Counted from the stretch's first letter, positions 1 to 7,730 are shown. The stretch: 19,001 nucleotides of DNA from Firm-04 sp045627405 (GCA_045627405.1 JAZQNP010000046.1:1-19001), one strand, 5' to 3'. Made by a program: numbers and translations. The notes: generated by a model from the letters alone, not told the origin.

Positions 1-42
1 CCAAATATTCTATTTGATTTTTTATGCGGGGTAAATGCCAAT

Positions 43-166
43 AACGCTTAAGTTGTTGGCATTGGTCCGGAGGGACCGCCGTCCCTCCGGCAGGGGTGTG
101 GGCGACTTGACGTTTGCGAAGCAAACTCAACCGCGCAAGCGTGAGCGTCCCCACAATGTCCCCCGA
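43..166 (-). repeat. Hairpin-rich intergenic repeat, copy 1 (3' of pheA)
   Basis: This non-coding stretch directly follows the pheA stop codon. On the minus strand an outer stem (150-155 with 97-102, extended by 147-149 with 104-106 after a one-base bulge) encloses two small hairpins. One is GTTTGC-GAA-GCAAAC at 112-126, flanked by pairing TTGA/TCAA at 107-110 and 127-130. The other is CGC-GCAA-GCG at 132-141. Next comes a perfect 10-bp stem with a 4-nt loop (67-76 with 81-90). A further imperfect 10-bp hairpin lies at about 37-62. The inner module resembles that of the copy at 6467-6620, while the outer-stem bases differ but still pair. The TGATCGGG next to the pheA stop also resembles the terminal repeat of that copy. 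No gene is seen in positions 1-166. Confidence 0.7.
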
Positions 167-1315
167 TCACCCTGTAATCTCGGAATAATTACCGAGCATA
201 ATCAGCGAATCGCATGTGCGCTCCAACTCGCAGAGCAGTCCCAGCACGCCCTCCTGATGCAGCGATGCTTCGAGATCAATGAAGAACCGGTAAGAGAAGT
301 TCGTACCCGGAATCGGGATGCTTTCCAGCTTGCACATGTTGATGCCGACTGCGGAAATCTTTGCGATCATCTGATACAGTGCTCCGGGAGAATTGGCACA
401 GTTGACCATCAGGCTGATGCGCTCTGCGCCGGCATAGCATTTCGCGCCCTTGGTGATGCAGAGAAACCGCGTATCATTCACATCCTGATTCATGATCGCG
501 TCATTGAGAACGGAAAGACCGTAGAGCTTTGCGCAGGTCTCGCCCGCAATCGCCGCGACCGTCGGGTCATGTGCCTCTGCCGCACGCTGTGCCGCATGTG
601 CGGTGCTGGTGCAGGGGACAACATCGACCCCGTTCAGAGAAGAGATAAATCTGCTGCACTGTCCCGCCGCCTGCTCATGCGTGAAGATTGTCTGAATCTG
701 AGAAAGCTCGGCATCCTTCTGCGCCAGCAAAACATGGTGGATCAGCATTCTTGCCGAGCGCACAATCGTGAGATCGGGTTCGCGCAGCAGCTCATATACC
801 TCACGGACAGAGCCGTAGCTGCTGTTTTCGAGCGGCAGGATGCCGTACTGACAAAGCCCCGCCTGCACCGCCTGCACAACGGCACGGAACCCGTCCATGA
901 ACACGACGTCCCCGCGTGGGAAGAGCCTGTCTGCGGCGGCACCTGCATGGCAGCCCTCCACACCGGAAACCGCAATGCGTCCGGTCTGCGGGAACACCGC
1001 CTCCTCCTGCGCACACATCGCAGCCACACGCGCCGCAACAGAGGTCGCAGGAATGAGCTGTGCTGCCTGTCTGGCACGGGAAAGTTCCAGAATCGTGCGC
1101 CAGAGCTGATGCGCGGAATCGCCGTATTCACTGCCGGAATTCTCACGAACCCGCATCAGGATTTCACGTTCTCTCGCCGGATCGTAAAGCGGCCGCGAAG
1201 GGTCGCGCTTCTTGGTGTCCGCGACCTGATCAATCAGCGTCATGCGCTGCAAAAACAGTTCCAGCAGCTGCTTGTCAATGACGTCCAGCTGCGCACGGAT
1301 TTCAGGTAATTGCAT
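167..1315 (-). CDS. pheA: Bifunctional chorismate mutase / prephenate dehydratase (P-protein)
   Basis: The 382-residue protein converts chorismate to prephenate and then phenylpyruvate, the committed steps to phenylalanine. Residues 1-85 are an AroQ-type helical chorismate mutase (IDKQLLELFLQR, then K35/K36). Residues about 110-285 are the dehydratase, with PLENSSYGSV at 161-170 and the catalytic NDTRF motif (T282). Residues about 300-375 form an ACT domain. The ACT domain keeps PGAL (310-313), but the usual ESRP Phe-binding motif reads ESIP (331-334), so feedback control may be altered. The ATG at 1315 was chosen because GGAG lies 8 nt upstream and the mutase domain begins there; the longer frame to 1411 would overlap the preceding gene. 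It is the last gene of the aro operon, 43 nt after the GNAT gene. Confidence 0.93.
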   Translation of the reverse strand: MQLPEIRAQLDVIDKQLLELFLQRMTLIDQVADTKKRDPSRPLYDPAREREILMRVRENSGSEYGDSAHQLWRTILELSRARQAAQLIPATSVAARVAAMCAQEEAVFPQTGRIAVSGVEGCHAGAAADRLFPRGDVVFMDGFRAVVQAVQAGLCQYGILPLENSSYGSVREVYELLREPDLTIVRSARMLIHHVLLAQKDAELSQIQTIFTHEQAAGQCSRFISSLNGVDVVPCTSTAHAAQRAAEAHDPTVAAIAGETCAKLYGLSVLNDAIMNQDVNDTRFLCITKGAKCYAGAERISLMVNCANSPGALYQMIAKISAVGINMCKLESIPIPGTNFSYRFFIDLEASLHQEGVLGLLCELERTCDSLIMLGNYSEITG

Positions 1316-1358
1316 AATGGATTCTCCTTTTTGTGTATTCCGTTTTCGATTGGATTGA

Positions 1359-1922
1359 TCAATCGCACGGGTCGGAACAAGCGGTTTTGCAGATGCAGTA
1401 GCAGATTTCACCCTCCGGCGCAGCTCCGCTGCGGCGAAATCGCTCGACAGTCTCCGTGCGGTGCATTGCAGATTTTTCCAGCACGCGCCCCGATTTTACA
1501 TTTTCTGCACGGTGATAGGCTTCGAGCCTGACAAACTCCGTCTGCGCAAATGTGTGTGCGATCACGGCAGAAAGTGCTTCTCCGGCATAGCCGTGTCCCC
1601 AGAACGCTGCTCCGATGCAATATTCTATCTCTGCCGCAGCACAGTCGTCATAAACACGGCAAAAGGCAATCTGCCCGATGTTCTCGCTGCTCTGCCGCAA
1701 AACAATCGCCCAGCGGTAAAAATCCGGCTGTGAATAGCCGCGCAAATACGCTTGCAGCAAAGCATTTGCCTGCTCCGCAGTCTCGTAAACCGGCTCGCCG
1801 TATTCCGACTGTACCGCCGGATCCGATGCCCAGTTGCGCAACATATCCGAAAGATCATCCGCTTCAAATCTGCGCAGAATCAAACGCGGCGTACAGATCT
1901 GCGCGGTGCCTTTGTGATTCAT
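1359..1922 (-). CDS. GNAT family N-acetyltransferase, RimJ/RimL-like
   Basis: The 187-residue protein has the Acetyltransf_3 pattern: the N-terminal TPRLILRRF strand, and an acetyl-CoA binding segment with WGHGYAGEAL (the R/Q-x-x-G-x-G/A motif) after an IEYCIG strand. Members of this family acetylate protein N-termini, amino acids or small amines; the substrate cannot be read from the sequence. The ATG at 1922 is preferred because GAGGGGCGG, overlapping the aroC TGA, provides its ribosome binding site and the family homology begins at once. The longer frame to 1970 would run into aroC. It sits between aroC and pheA with an 10-nt gap to aroC, so it is almost certainly co-transcribed. The C-terminal tail after VLEK departs from the usual LGF motif. 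Confidence 0.8.
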   Translation of the reverse strand: MNHKGTAQICTPRLILRRFEADDLSDMLRNWASDPAVQSEYGEPVYETAEQANALLQAYLRGYSQPDFYRWAIVLRQSSENIGQIAFCRVYDDCAAAEIEYCIGAAFWGHGYAGEALSAVIAHTFAQTEFVRLEAYHRAENVKSGRVLEKSAMHRTETVERFRRSGAAPEGEICYCICKTACSDPCD

Positions 1923-1932
1923 CTGCCGCCCC

Positions 1933-3027
1933 TCATCCAAGTCTCTTCGGATCGGAAAGCAGCAGATCAAGCGTCACCAACGCCGCCGCCGCCTCAATCA
2001 CCGGCACCGCACGCTGCACAATGCAGGGGTCATGTCTGCCCCGAATTTCCAGCACCGCGTTCTGCCGCGCCGAGAGGGAGACGGTATTCTGCGGCAGTGC
2101 GATGGACGGCGTGGGCTTGAATCCGACGCGAAACCGCACCGGCATCCCGTTTGTGATGCCGCCCTGAATGCCGCCGCTGTGATTGGAAACCGTCGTAATT
2201 TCGCCGCTTTCCGTCATCTGAAAAGGATCATTTGCCTCCGAACCGCGCATGTCAGAGAGCGCAAATCCGCCGCCGAACTCCACACCCTTGACCGCCGGAA
2301 TCCCGAACAGCACCTGCGAAAGTCTGCTCTCAACGCAGTCAAACATCGGGTCGCCCAGCCCTGCCGGCAATCCGAGGATCATACATTCGACCGTGCCGCC
2401 GACAGAATCTCCGTCGGTCTTTGCGTCAAGAATTGCCTGCTGCATCTGCGCCCCTTTTTCGTCGGAAATCACAGGGAACGGCTTTGCGGCAATATCGTCA
2501 AAAACAGAAGGCTCCGGCTGCATCGGGAACGGCGTGTCGGCAATGCCGTACACCGATGCCAGATGCGCACCCACACAGATGCCGTGCCGAGAGAGAATCT
2601 GCTTTGCAATGCCGCCGGCTGCACAAATCGGCGCAGTGAGGCGTCCGGAAAAGTGACCGCCGCCGCGCATATCCGCCTTTCCGTCCCACTTGACAAATGC
2701 CGTGTAATCTGCATGAGACGGGCGCGGCTGATCCGCAAGATTGTTGTAATCTCCGGAGCGCGTATTGGTGTTGGCGATCGTAATGCAGAGGGGAAATCCG
2801 TTGGTTTTGCCGTCCGTCACACCGGAGATAAACACCGGTACATCCGGCTCTTTGCGCGAAGTCGAAAGCGCATTCCTGCCGCCCTGCCGCCGCTCCATAA
2901 ACCGCAGCAACGCCGCCTCATCAACCGGAATGCCGGCGGGCAGTCCCTCCACCAGTGCGCCGATGCCGCTGCCGTGCGATTCGCCGTAAACAGACACGCG
3001 CAGTCTGTTGCCAAAGCTCGATGCCAT
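1933..3027 (-). CDS. aroC: Chorismate synthase
   Basis: The 364-residue, FMN-dependent enzyme turns 5-enolpyruvylshikimate-3-phosphate into chorismate. Family motifs are intact: GESHG at 15-19 (catalytic Ser/His pair), MERRQGGRNALSTSRKEPD, NTNTRSGDY, RPSHADY with the second catalytic His, RGGGHFSGR, KPTPSI, and GRHDPC near residues 330-335 with the conserved Arg and Asp. The start is supported by AAAGGAGA about 7 nt upstream. It lies 73 nt downstream of aroA across an AT-rich spacer without a clear promoter, and 10 nt before the GNAT gene. A second, divergent homologue lies at 16080-17186; this one is the copy expected to be catalytically competent. Confidence 0.96.
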   Translation of the reverse strand: MASSFGNRLRVSVYGESHGSGIGALVEGLPAGIPVDEAALLRFMERRQGGRNALSTSRKEPDVPVFISGVTDGKTNGFPLCITIANTNTRSGDYNNLADQPRPSHADYTAFVKWDGKADMRGGGHFSGRLTAPICAAGGIAKQILSRHGICVGAHLASVYGIADTPFPMQPEPSVFDDIAAKPFPVISDEKGAQMQQAILDAKTDGDSVGGTVECMILGLPAGLGDPMFDCVESRLSQVLFGIPAVKGVEFGGGFALSDMRGSEANDPFQMTESGEITTVSNHSGGIQGGITNGMPVRFRVGFKPTPSIALPQNTVSLSARQNAVLEIRGRHDPCIVQRAVPVIEAAAALVTLDLLLSDPKRLG

Positions 3028-3100
3028 ATGCAGTCTCCTTTCGTCTTTGTCACCGCAAGATCATTTTAATTATTAAGTAGAATCTACGGTTTACACTGTA

Positions 3101-4381
3101 TCATTCAGCGCATTCCGTCATAATGCCGCCGAGCGCAGCATAGTCCTCGAAGAAGTGCGGATACGACTTATTGACCGCCTCTGCGCCGAGAATTCTGACC
3201 GGTTCTCTGCATTGCAGCGCAGCGATTGCTGCCGCCATGACCAGCCGATGATCATTCTGCGCATCCACCGTTCCCCCGGTCAATCCGCCGCCGTGTACGG
3301 TCAAGCCGTCCGGCAGCTCCGATACTTGTCCACCTAGCGCGGACAGCATTGCCGCGGTTGACGTCAGCCGGTCAGACTCTTTGAGCCGCAGCCGTTCCGC
3401 ATGAGTAAAATGAGATGCACCCTCTGCCCTTGCGCATGCAGCACGCACCGCCAGAATCGGCAGCAGATCGGGGATTTCCTCCATAGATACGTCAAAATTC
3501 GCGCGTGTTCCACATGAAACAGCAATGCCCTCATCTGTTTCGGTCAGATTTGCTCCGGCATTTTGCAGGATCGGGCAGATCGCCTTGTCTCCTTGAATCG
3601 AATCCCGGTGCAAGCCCGAAATTAAAATGGGTTCCGTTTGCATTGCACCCGCCGCCAGCCAGAACGCCGCGTTCGACCAGTCACCGTCAATTGTGAGATC
3701 TTCCGGCATCCGCAGATGCTGTCCGCCCGCAATCTGATACCGCAGCAGCGAATCTTCCGTATATACGTTAATTTTCGCACCAAATTGCCGCAGAACGCCG
3801 AGCGTCATTTCGACATATGCCGCGGATTGCAGCGGCGTTGTCAGCCGGATGATGCTGTCAGCTTCACAAAGCGGCAATGCCATCAGCAGTCCGCTCAGGA
3901 ACTGCGAACTGATATTGCCGGCAATCTCATAGATTCCGCCAGTCAGCGTACCGGACGCATGCAGCGGAAGTTTTGTCTCGCGAAAGTGCACGCCGTGCGC
4001 GGACATCGCATCCGTCAGCGTTCCGATCGGACGCTCCGGCAGTCTGCCGCAGCCGACAACCGAAATATCGTCACACACAGCCATTGCGACCGGCAGCATA
4101 AAGCGCAGCGTGGAACCGCTTTCGCCGCAGTCCAACGCGGCATGCGGCTTCCGCGTGATCGGGGTCACAAACATGCCGCCGTCACGCTGTTCAAAACCGG
4201 CACCGAGTGCCGAGAGGCAGCGCAGTGTTGCCGCAATATCGTCGCAATGTGGTGCGCGAAGCGGCAGAAAACCGCCGTTCTCCGAGAGTGCCGCGCAGAT
4301 CAGCTTGCGGTGTGCGTCCGACTTGGACGGAATCGCCGCAACCTTGCCCGAAAGCGTCGCCCGATGACAAATCACATTCAT
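3101..4381 (-). CDS. aroA: 3-phosphoshikimate 1-carboxyvinyltransferase (EPSP synthase)
   Basis: The 426-residue enzyme joins PEP to shikimate-3-phosphate. Visible motifs are PSKSDAHRK (K20, S21, R25), LDCGESGSTLRF in place of the common GNAGTAMR, SSQFLSGLL, DGDWSNAAF, ERLRLKESDRL, and DHRLVMAAAI followed by the late KSYPHFF lysine. The start at 4381 gives an ATGA overlap with the aroB stop, with GGAGG 7 nt upstream, which indicates translational coupling. A 23-residue longer reading would lie wholly within aroB. The CGESGSTLRF variant is common in Firmicutes; its effect on inhibitor sensitivity cannot be judged here. Confidence 0.95.
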   Translation of the reverse strand: MNVICHRATLSGKVAAIPSKSDAHRKLICAALSENGGFLPLRAPHCDDIAATLRCLSALGAGFEQRDGGMFVTPITRKPHAALDCGESGSTLRFMLPVAMAVCDDISVVGCGRLPERPIGTLTDAMSAHGVHFRETKLPLHASGTLTGGIYEIAGNISSQFLSGLLMALPLCEADSIIRLTTPLQSAAYVEMTLGVLRQFGAKINVYTEDSLLRYQIAGGQHLRMPEDLTIDGDWSNAAFWLAAGAMQTEPILISGLHRDSIQGDKAICPILQNAGANLTETDEGIAVSCGTRANFDVSMEEIPDLLPILAVRAACARAEGASHFTHAERLRLKESDRLTSTAAMLSALGGQVSELPDGLTVHGGGLTGGTVDAQNDHRLVMAAAIAALQCREPVRILGAEAVNKSYPHFFEDYAALGGIMTECAE

Positions 4382-5448
4382 GCCTGCGCCTCCAAACCGT
4401 CCGAAAACAGACGTGTCAGCTCGGAAATCGCCATTTTCTCCATGCGGCAATGCCCGATGCGCTCAGGCAAAATGACCGTGATGCTGCTGCCGGACGCCTT
4501 TTTGTCCAGTGCCGCAATTTCAGCCATTTCTTCTGCGCCGTAAGGGCACGCTGTCGGAAGGTCGGCGCGCCCGATTGTCCGGAGCACCCGCGCCGCGTCA
4601 TCGAATGAGAGGATGCAGCGCTTTGCTGCTGCGCGTGTCATCATCGCAAGCCCCATCGCAACGGCATGTCCGTGCGAGACTGCAAAATCACTGAGCCGCT
4701 CGATCGCATGCGCCGGCGTGTGTCCCAGATTGAGCATTTTCCGCACGCCTTTTTCATTGGGATCTTCTGTGACAATTTTCGATTTGTAGATGACGGAGCG
4801 CACGATAATCTCCTCATATTTCTCAGAAGGTACGCCGTTTTCGTATATATCAAACAACGCCGGATCATCCAGAATGCCGTGTTTGATTGCCTCTGCACTG
4901 CCGTCTGCAATTTCATGCGCAGGCAGCGTTTGCAGCGTGTCGGTGTCGCAGATCACGGCAATCGGCTGATGGAACAGTCCCGCAAGATTTTTTCCGTGGT
5001 CGAGGTTGACCGCAGTCTTTCCGCCGACCGACGCGTCCACCGCAGAGAGCAGCGTGGTCGGGAGCTGCACAAAGCGCATGCCGCGCAGATAGCAGCCTGC
5101 CGCAAAACCCGTCAGGTCTCCGATGACGCCGCCGCCGAGTGCCACGGCAAGGTCCGTGCGCGTCAGATGCGCTTCGCAGAACGCTTCCAGCACCTCGCCC
5201 AGCACGCGGACCGACTTGCTCTCTTCGCCTGCCGGCACAACAAATGAACTGACGGAAAAGCCCGCAGCTTCAAGCGATTTCTGTGCGCGGCTGAGATAGA
5301 GCGGAGCCACGTTGCTGTCAGAAACGATCATCGCACGGCAGGGCGCGGCAATCGCTGCGATTTCTGCACCGCAGGTGTTCAGCAGTCCGCTTCCGGTGAG
5401 AATCGGGTAGCTCTCGCCGCTCGGCGTGGTCAAAATTTGCGTATTCAT
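4378..5448 (-). CDS. aroB: 3-dehydroquinate synthase
   Basis: The 356-residue, NAD- and zinc-dependent enzyme cyclises DAHP to 3-dehydroquinate. The NAD-binding loop GGGVIGD is at 105-111, and the LPTTLLSAVDASVGGKTAVN block follows. The expected metal ligands are E186 (SAEAIKHG), H243 (NLGHT) and H259 (SHGHAVAMG). In the last motif the common HGEA reads HGHA. The ATG at 5448 was chosen for its AAAGGAAA ribosome binding site and for homology; the open frame continues 25 codons upstream without family similarity. It overlaps aroA by 4 nt and follows tyrA by 145 nt, a gap that may hold a weak secondary promoter. Confidence 0.95.
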   Translation of the reverse strand: MNTQILTTPSGESYPILTGSGLLNTCGAEIAAIAAPCRAMIVSDSNVAPLYLSRAQKSLEAAGFSVSSFVVPAGEESKSVRVLGEVLEAFCEAHLTRTDLAVALGGGVIGDLTGFAAGCYLRGMRFVQLPTTLLSAVDASVGGKTAVNLDHGKNLAGLFHQPIAVICDTDTLQTLPAHEIADGSAEAIKHGILDDPALFDIYENGVPSEKYEEIIVRSVIYKSKIVTEDPNEKGVRKMLNLGHTPAHAIERLSDFAVSHGHAVAMGLAMMTRAAAKRCILSFDDAARVLRTIGRADLPTACPYGAEEMAEIAALDKKASGSSITVILPERIGHCRMEKMAISELTRLFSDGLEAQA

Positions 5449-5475
5449 GGTGATTTCCTTTCGATGTGACCTTTT

Positions 5476-5504
5476 ATTACAATTTCTTTTCCATATAACC
5501 GCAA
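5476..5504 (-). promoter_or_regulatory. Possible weak internal promoter before aroB
   Basis: On the minus strand TTGCGG (5504-5499) and TGTAAT (5481-5476) are separated by 17 nt in the AT-rich spacer between tyrA and aroB. The -35 resembles the TTGCnn boxes at the other promoters here, but the -10 is weaker and lacks the TGn extension. It could give extra transcription of aroBAC-GNAT-pheA; this is an inference. Confidence 0.3.
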
Positions 5505-5593
5505 GTAAAAGGGAAGAAATCAAATTTTCTCGTTCCGATATTCATTTGCACGCCGCCATACAGCGGCAGAAAAGCTGCTGCGGCACTGTCCGG

Positions 5594-6433
5594 TCAGTTT
5601 CCGCCGGCAGATGCCTTTGCGATTCTGCCCTCTTTGAGGCATTCCCGCAAAGCGTCGGCATCGTTTTCTTCCAGCGCGGCAAGATACGGTTTCAGATTGT
5701 CAATCAGAATGCGCAGCTCATCGGCAAGGTATTCGCGGTTATCCAGCATCAGCTCCGTCCACATGTTTTCATCCAGACGCGCAACACGGGTCAGATCGCG
5801 GAAACTGCCGGCAGAAAAGCCGCGGCGTTTCTGTGCGGTCGGGGATTTGACATATGCGCCGGATACAATGTGTGCAAGCTGTGAGGTGTAGGCGATGATG
5901 CGGTCATGCTCATCCGGATCGGAGAACGTCAGATGCGCAAACCCGATGTCCGTGAAGTAATTTTTCAGCAGTTCGAGCATGTTGAGATCGGTGCGTGCAT
6001 CAGGCGTCAGAATCATCGACGCACCCTCAAACAGCGATTCCGACGCATTGACGAAGCCGCCGGTTTCCTTGCCCGCCATCGGGTGTCCGCCGATGTATTG
6101 ATACCCATGCGCCTCTGCGAGTGCGCCCATTTCGGTGCAGACCGCACGCTTGACGCCGCAAATATCGACGACCGTACATTTGCCTTTCCCCAGCAGTTCT
6201 GCATGGGCTTTTGTCCAGCTGATCGCAGCCCCGGGGCGCAGCGCGACCAGTACCAGGTCACATTCTGTCAGCAGTTCGTCGGTGAGTGCCTTGTCGATCG
6301 CGCCGGTCATTCGCGCGAACATCATGACCTCCTGATCGAGGTCAAAGCCGTAGACCGTGTGCAGCGTGCGTGCTTTCGTCGCCTTGGCATAGGAGCCGCC
6401 GATCAGTCCCAGACCGATAATTGCAATGTTCAT
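5594..6433 (-). CDS. tyrA: Prephenate dehydrogenase
   Basis: The 279-residue enzyme oxidatively decarboxylates prephenate to 4-hydroxyphenylpyruvate for tyrosine synthesis. The N-terminal Rossmann motif GLGLIGGSYA (7-16) is followed by an acidic D31 at the end of the second strand (YGFDLD), which favours NAD over NADP. GGHPMAGKE and TSQLAHI supply the expected active-site histidines. There is no C-terminal ACT domain, unlike the longer B. subtilis enzyme, so it is the short form. A GGATAGGAAAT ribosome binding site precedes the ATG at 6433. Arogenate as substrate cannot be excluded. It is separated from aroF by 198 nt, occupied by repeat copy 2. Confidence 0.94.
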   Translation of the reverse strand: MNIAIIGLGLIGGSYAKATKARTLHTVYGFDLDQEVMMFARMTGAIDKALTDELLTECDLVLVALRPGAAISWTKAHAELLGKGKCTVVDICGVKRAVCTEMGALAEAHGYQYIGGHPMAGKETGGFVNASESLFEGASMILTPDARTDLNMLELLKNYFTDIGFAHLTFSDPDEHDRIIAYTSQLAHIVSGAYVKSPTAQKRRGFSAGSFRDLTRVARLDENMWTELMLDNREYLADELRILIDNLKPYLAALEENDADALRECLKEGRIAKASAGGN

Positions 6434-6466
6434 ATTTCCTATCCTCTTGAAAAAAATGTTCTGCGG

Positions 6467-6620
6467 TAAATCAGAATTTGGCGGCGTGATCGGGAGCTGC
6501 TGAGGGGATCGCTATCCCCTCAGCGGGAGTTTGAGGGCTTGATGTTTGCATCGCAAACTCAACCGCGGAGCGTGAGAGCCCTCAAAACATCTCTCAATGA
6601 TGCCGCTAAGCTCCGATTTA
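6467..6620 (-). repeat. MITE-like hairpin repeat, copy 2, inside the aro operon
   Basis: This element fills most of the gap between aroF and tyrA. Its two 30-nt ends (6467-6496 and 6591-6620) are inverted copies of each other, identical at 22 of 30 positions and both beginning TAAATC. The interior has a 10-bp stem with a 4-nt loop (6500-6509 with 6514-6523). There is also an outer stem built on GAGGGC/GCCCTC, which encloses GTTTGC-ATC-GCAAAC and a small GC-rich arm, giving a three-way junction. No protein-coding potential is seen. Because aroF, tyrA and the rest are otherwise collinear, transcripts must pass through it; it may act as a partial terminator or processing site. Its 36-nt inner module (6539-6574) is absent from copy 3. 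Confidence 0.75.
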
Positions 6621-6631
6621 TCACAAAAGGG

Positions 6632-7633
6632 TCATTTCAAAAATGCGTGCAGTGCCTGCGCCTGCTTCGCAAGTGCATCAAATACTTCGGGATTGACCGA
6701 CTGCGGACCGTCCATGACTGCATGTTCGGGATCGTGATGCACCTCAATGCTCAGACCGTCTGCGCCTGCTGCGACCGCAGCCGGTGCAATCTCCGGAACA
6801 ATCCATGCACGGCTGATCGCATGGCTCGGATCAACCAGAATCGGCAGATGCGTGAGCCTGCGCAGCACCGGAATCGCAGTCAGATCAAGGGTATTGCGCG
6901 TGGACGGCTCAAAGGTACGGATGCCGCCCTCACACAAAATGACATTGTGATTGCCGCCGGACATGATATATTCCGCAGACATCAGCCACTCTTCGTAGCT
7001 CGCGGAACGCCCGCGCATCAGCATGACCGGCTTCTCCTGTGTGCCGAGAGCTTTGAGCAGAGAGAAATTCTGCATACTCCGTGCGCCGACCTGAATGAGA
7101 TCCACATCGGAAAACAGCGGAAGCTGCGCAGAATCGGTGATTTCTGCTGCGATGGGCAAACCGGTCTCTGCCCGTGCGGTTTTCAGCAGTGCGATGCCCT
7201 CTTCGCCCATGCCCTGATACGCATACGGAGAAGTCCGCGGCTTGAACGCACCGCCGCGCAGAATGCCTGCGCCGCTCGCCTTAATCTGCTTTGCAATCGC
7301 AACAATCTGCTCCTCGCTTTCGACGGTACACGGCCCGGCAATCAGCGTCAGTGTGCCGCCGCCGATCTTCACATTTCCGACGGAGACAACGCTTGCTTCC
7401 GGATGGAATTCACGGTTGGCATGCTTATACGGCTCCTGCACGCGCTTGACATCCTCCACAATGTCCAGTGCGGAGATGAGGTCTGCGTCAATGGCAGCGG
7501 TGTCTCCGACCAGACCGAGAATCGTGCGGCTGGTGCCGACGCTCTTATGTACGCCGATTTGTTTTTCTTCCAGCCACGCAATGAGGCTGTCGAGCTGTGC
7601 TTGATTCGGATTTGCTTTCAGAATAACGATCAT
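6632..7633 (-). CDS. aroF: 3-deoxy-7-phosphoheptulonate (DAHP) synthase, ferredoxin-like-domain type
   Basis: The 333-residue enzyme condenses PEP and erythrose-4-phosphate, the entry step of the shikimate pathway. Residues 1 to about 70 form a ferredoxin-like regulatory domain as in the Thermotoga maritima type, where Tyr/Phe bind. The barrel follows, with AGPCTVES, RGGAFKPRTSPYAYQG, QVGARSMQN, CEGGIRTFE, DPSHAISR and EVHHDPEHAVMDG (metal and phosphate ligands). An oddity is that the segment usually read LKRG is LMRG here, so the conserved lysine thought to contact PEP is Met206. The ATG at 7633 has AAAGGAAG just upstream, immediately after the leader terminator T-tract, so expression depends on read-through of the attenuator. 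Confidence 0.94.
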   Translation of the reverse strand: MIVILKANPNQAQLDSLIAWLEEKQIGVHKSVGTSRTILGLVGDTAAIDADLISALDIVEDVKRVQEPYKHANREFHPEASVVSVGNVKIGGGTLTLIAGPCTVESEEQIVAIAKQIKASGAGILRGGAFKPRTSPYAYQGMGEEGIALLKTARAETGLPIAAEITDSAQLPLFSDVDLIQVGARSMQNFSLLKALGTQEKPVMLMRGRSASYEEWLMSAEYIMSGGNHNVILCEGGIRTFEPSTRNTLDLTAIPVLRRLTHLPILVDPSHAISRAWIVPEIAPAAVAAGADGLSIEVHHDPEHAVMDGPQSVNPEVFDALAKQAQALHAFLK

Positions 7634-7650
7634 GACTCTTGCTTCCTTTC

Positions 7651-7690
7651 AAAAAAACGCGCTTGCAGTCTTGTCTGACTGTAAGCGCGT
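7651..7690 (-). terminator. Attenuator terminator in the aro leader
   Basis: On the minus strand a 14-bp stem (7690-7677 with 7670-7657, one A/C mismatch) with a 6-nt loop is followed at once by a run of T ending at 7651. This is a textbook intrinsic terminator. It lies between the leader ORF stop (7736) and the aroF start (7633), so it ends transcription before the structural genes. The aroF ribosome binding site begins immediately after the T-tract. Confidence 0.9.
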
Positions 7691-7730
7691 CTGCATTCAT
7701 AATTGCGCGAAAGTGCGGGGAACCGCGCTT
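7683..7730 (-). promoter_or_regulatory. Candidate antiterminator of the aro attenuator
   Basis: The heptamer AAGCGCG occurs twice on the minus strand, once at 7730-7724 and once in the 3' arm of the terminator (7664-7658). Both can pair with CGCGCTT at 7689-7683, the terminator 5' arm, so the two pairings are mutually exclusive. The upstream copy begins 5 nt after the leader ORF stop codon, where a terminating ribosome would cover it. A third option is local pairing of GCGCG (7729-7725) with CGCGC (7709-7705), which could sequester the antiterminator strand. Pairing was judged by eye, without energy calculation. Confidence 0.6.

Noticed and set aside
35..1309. Long plus-strand open frame opposite pheA
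   Set aside because: It is the antisense shadow of pheA and of the GC-rich repeat; the residues (many Arg, His, Cys) show no family motif and there is no ribosome binding site.
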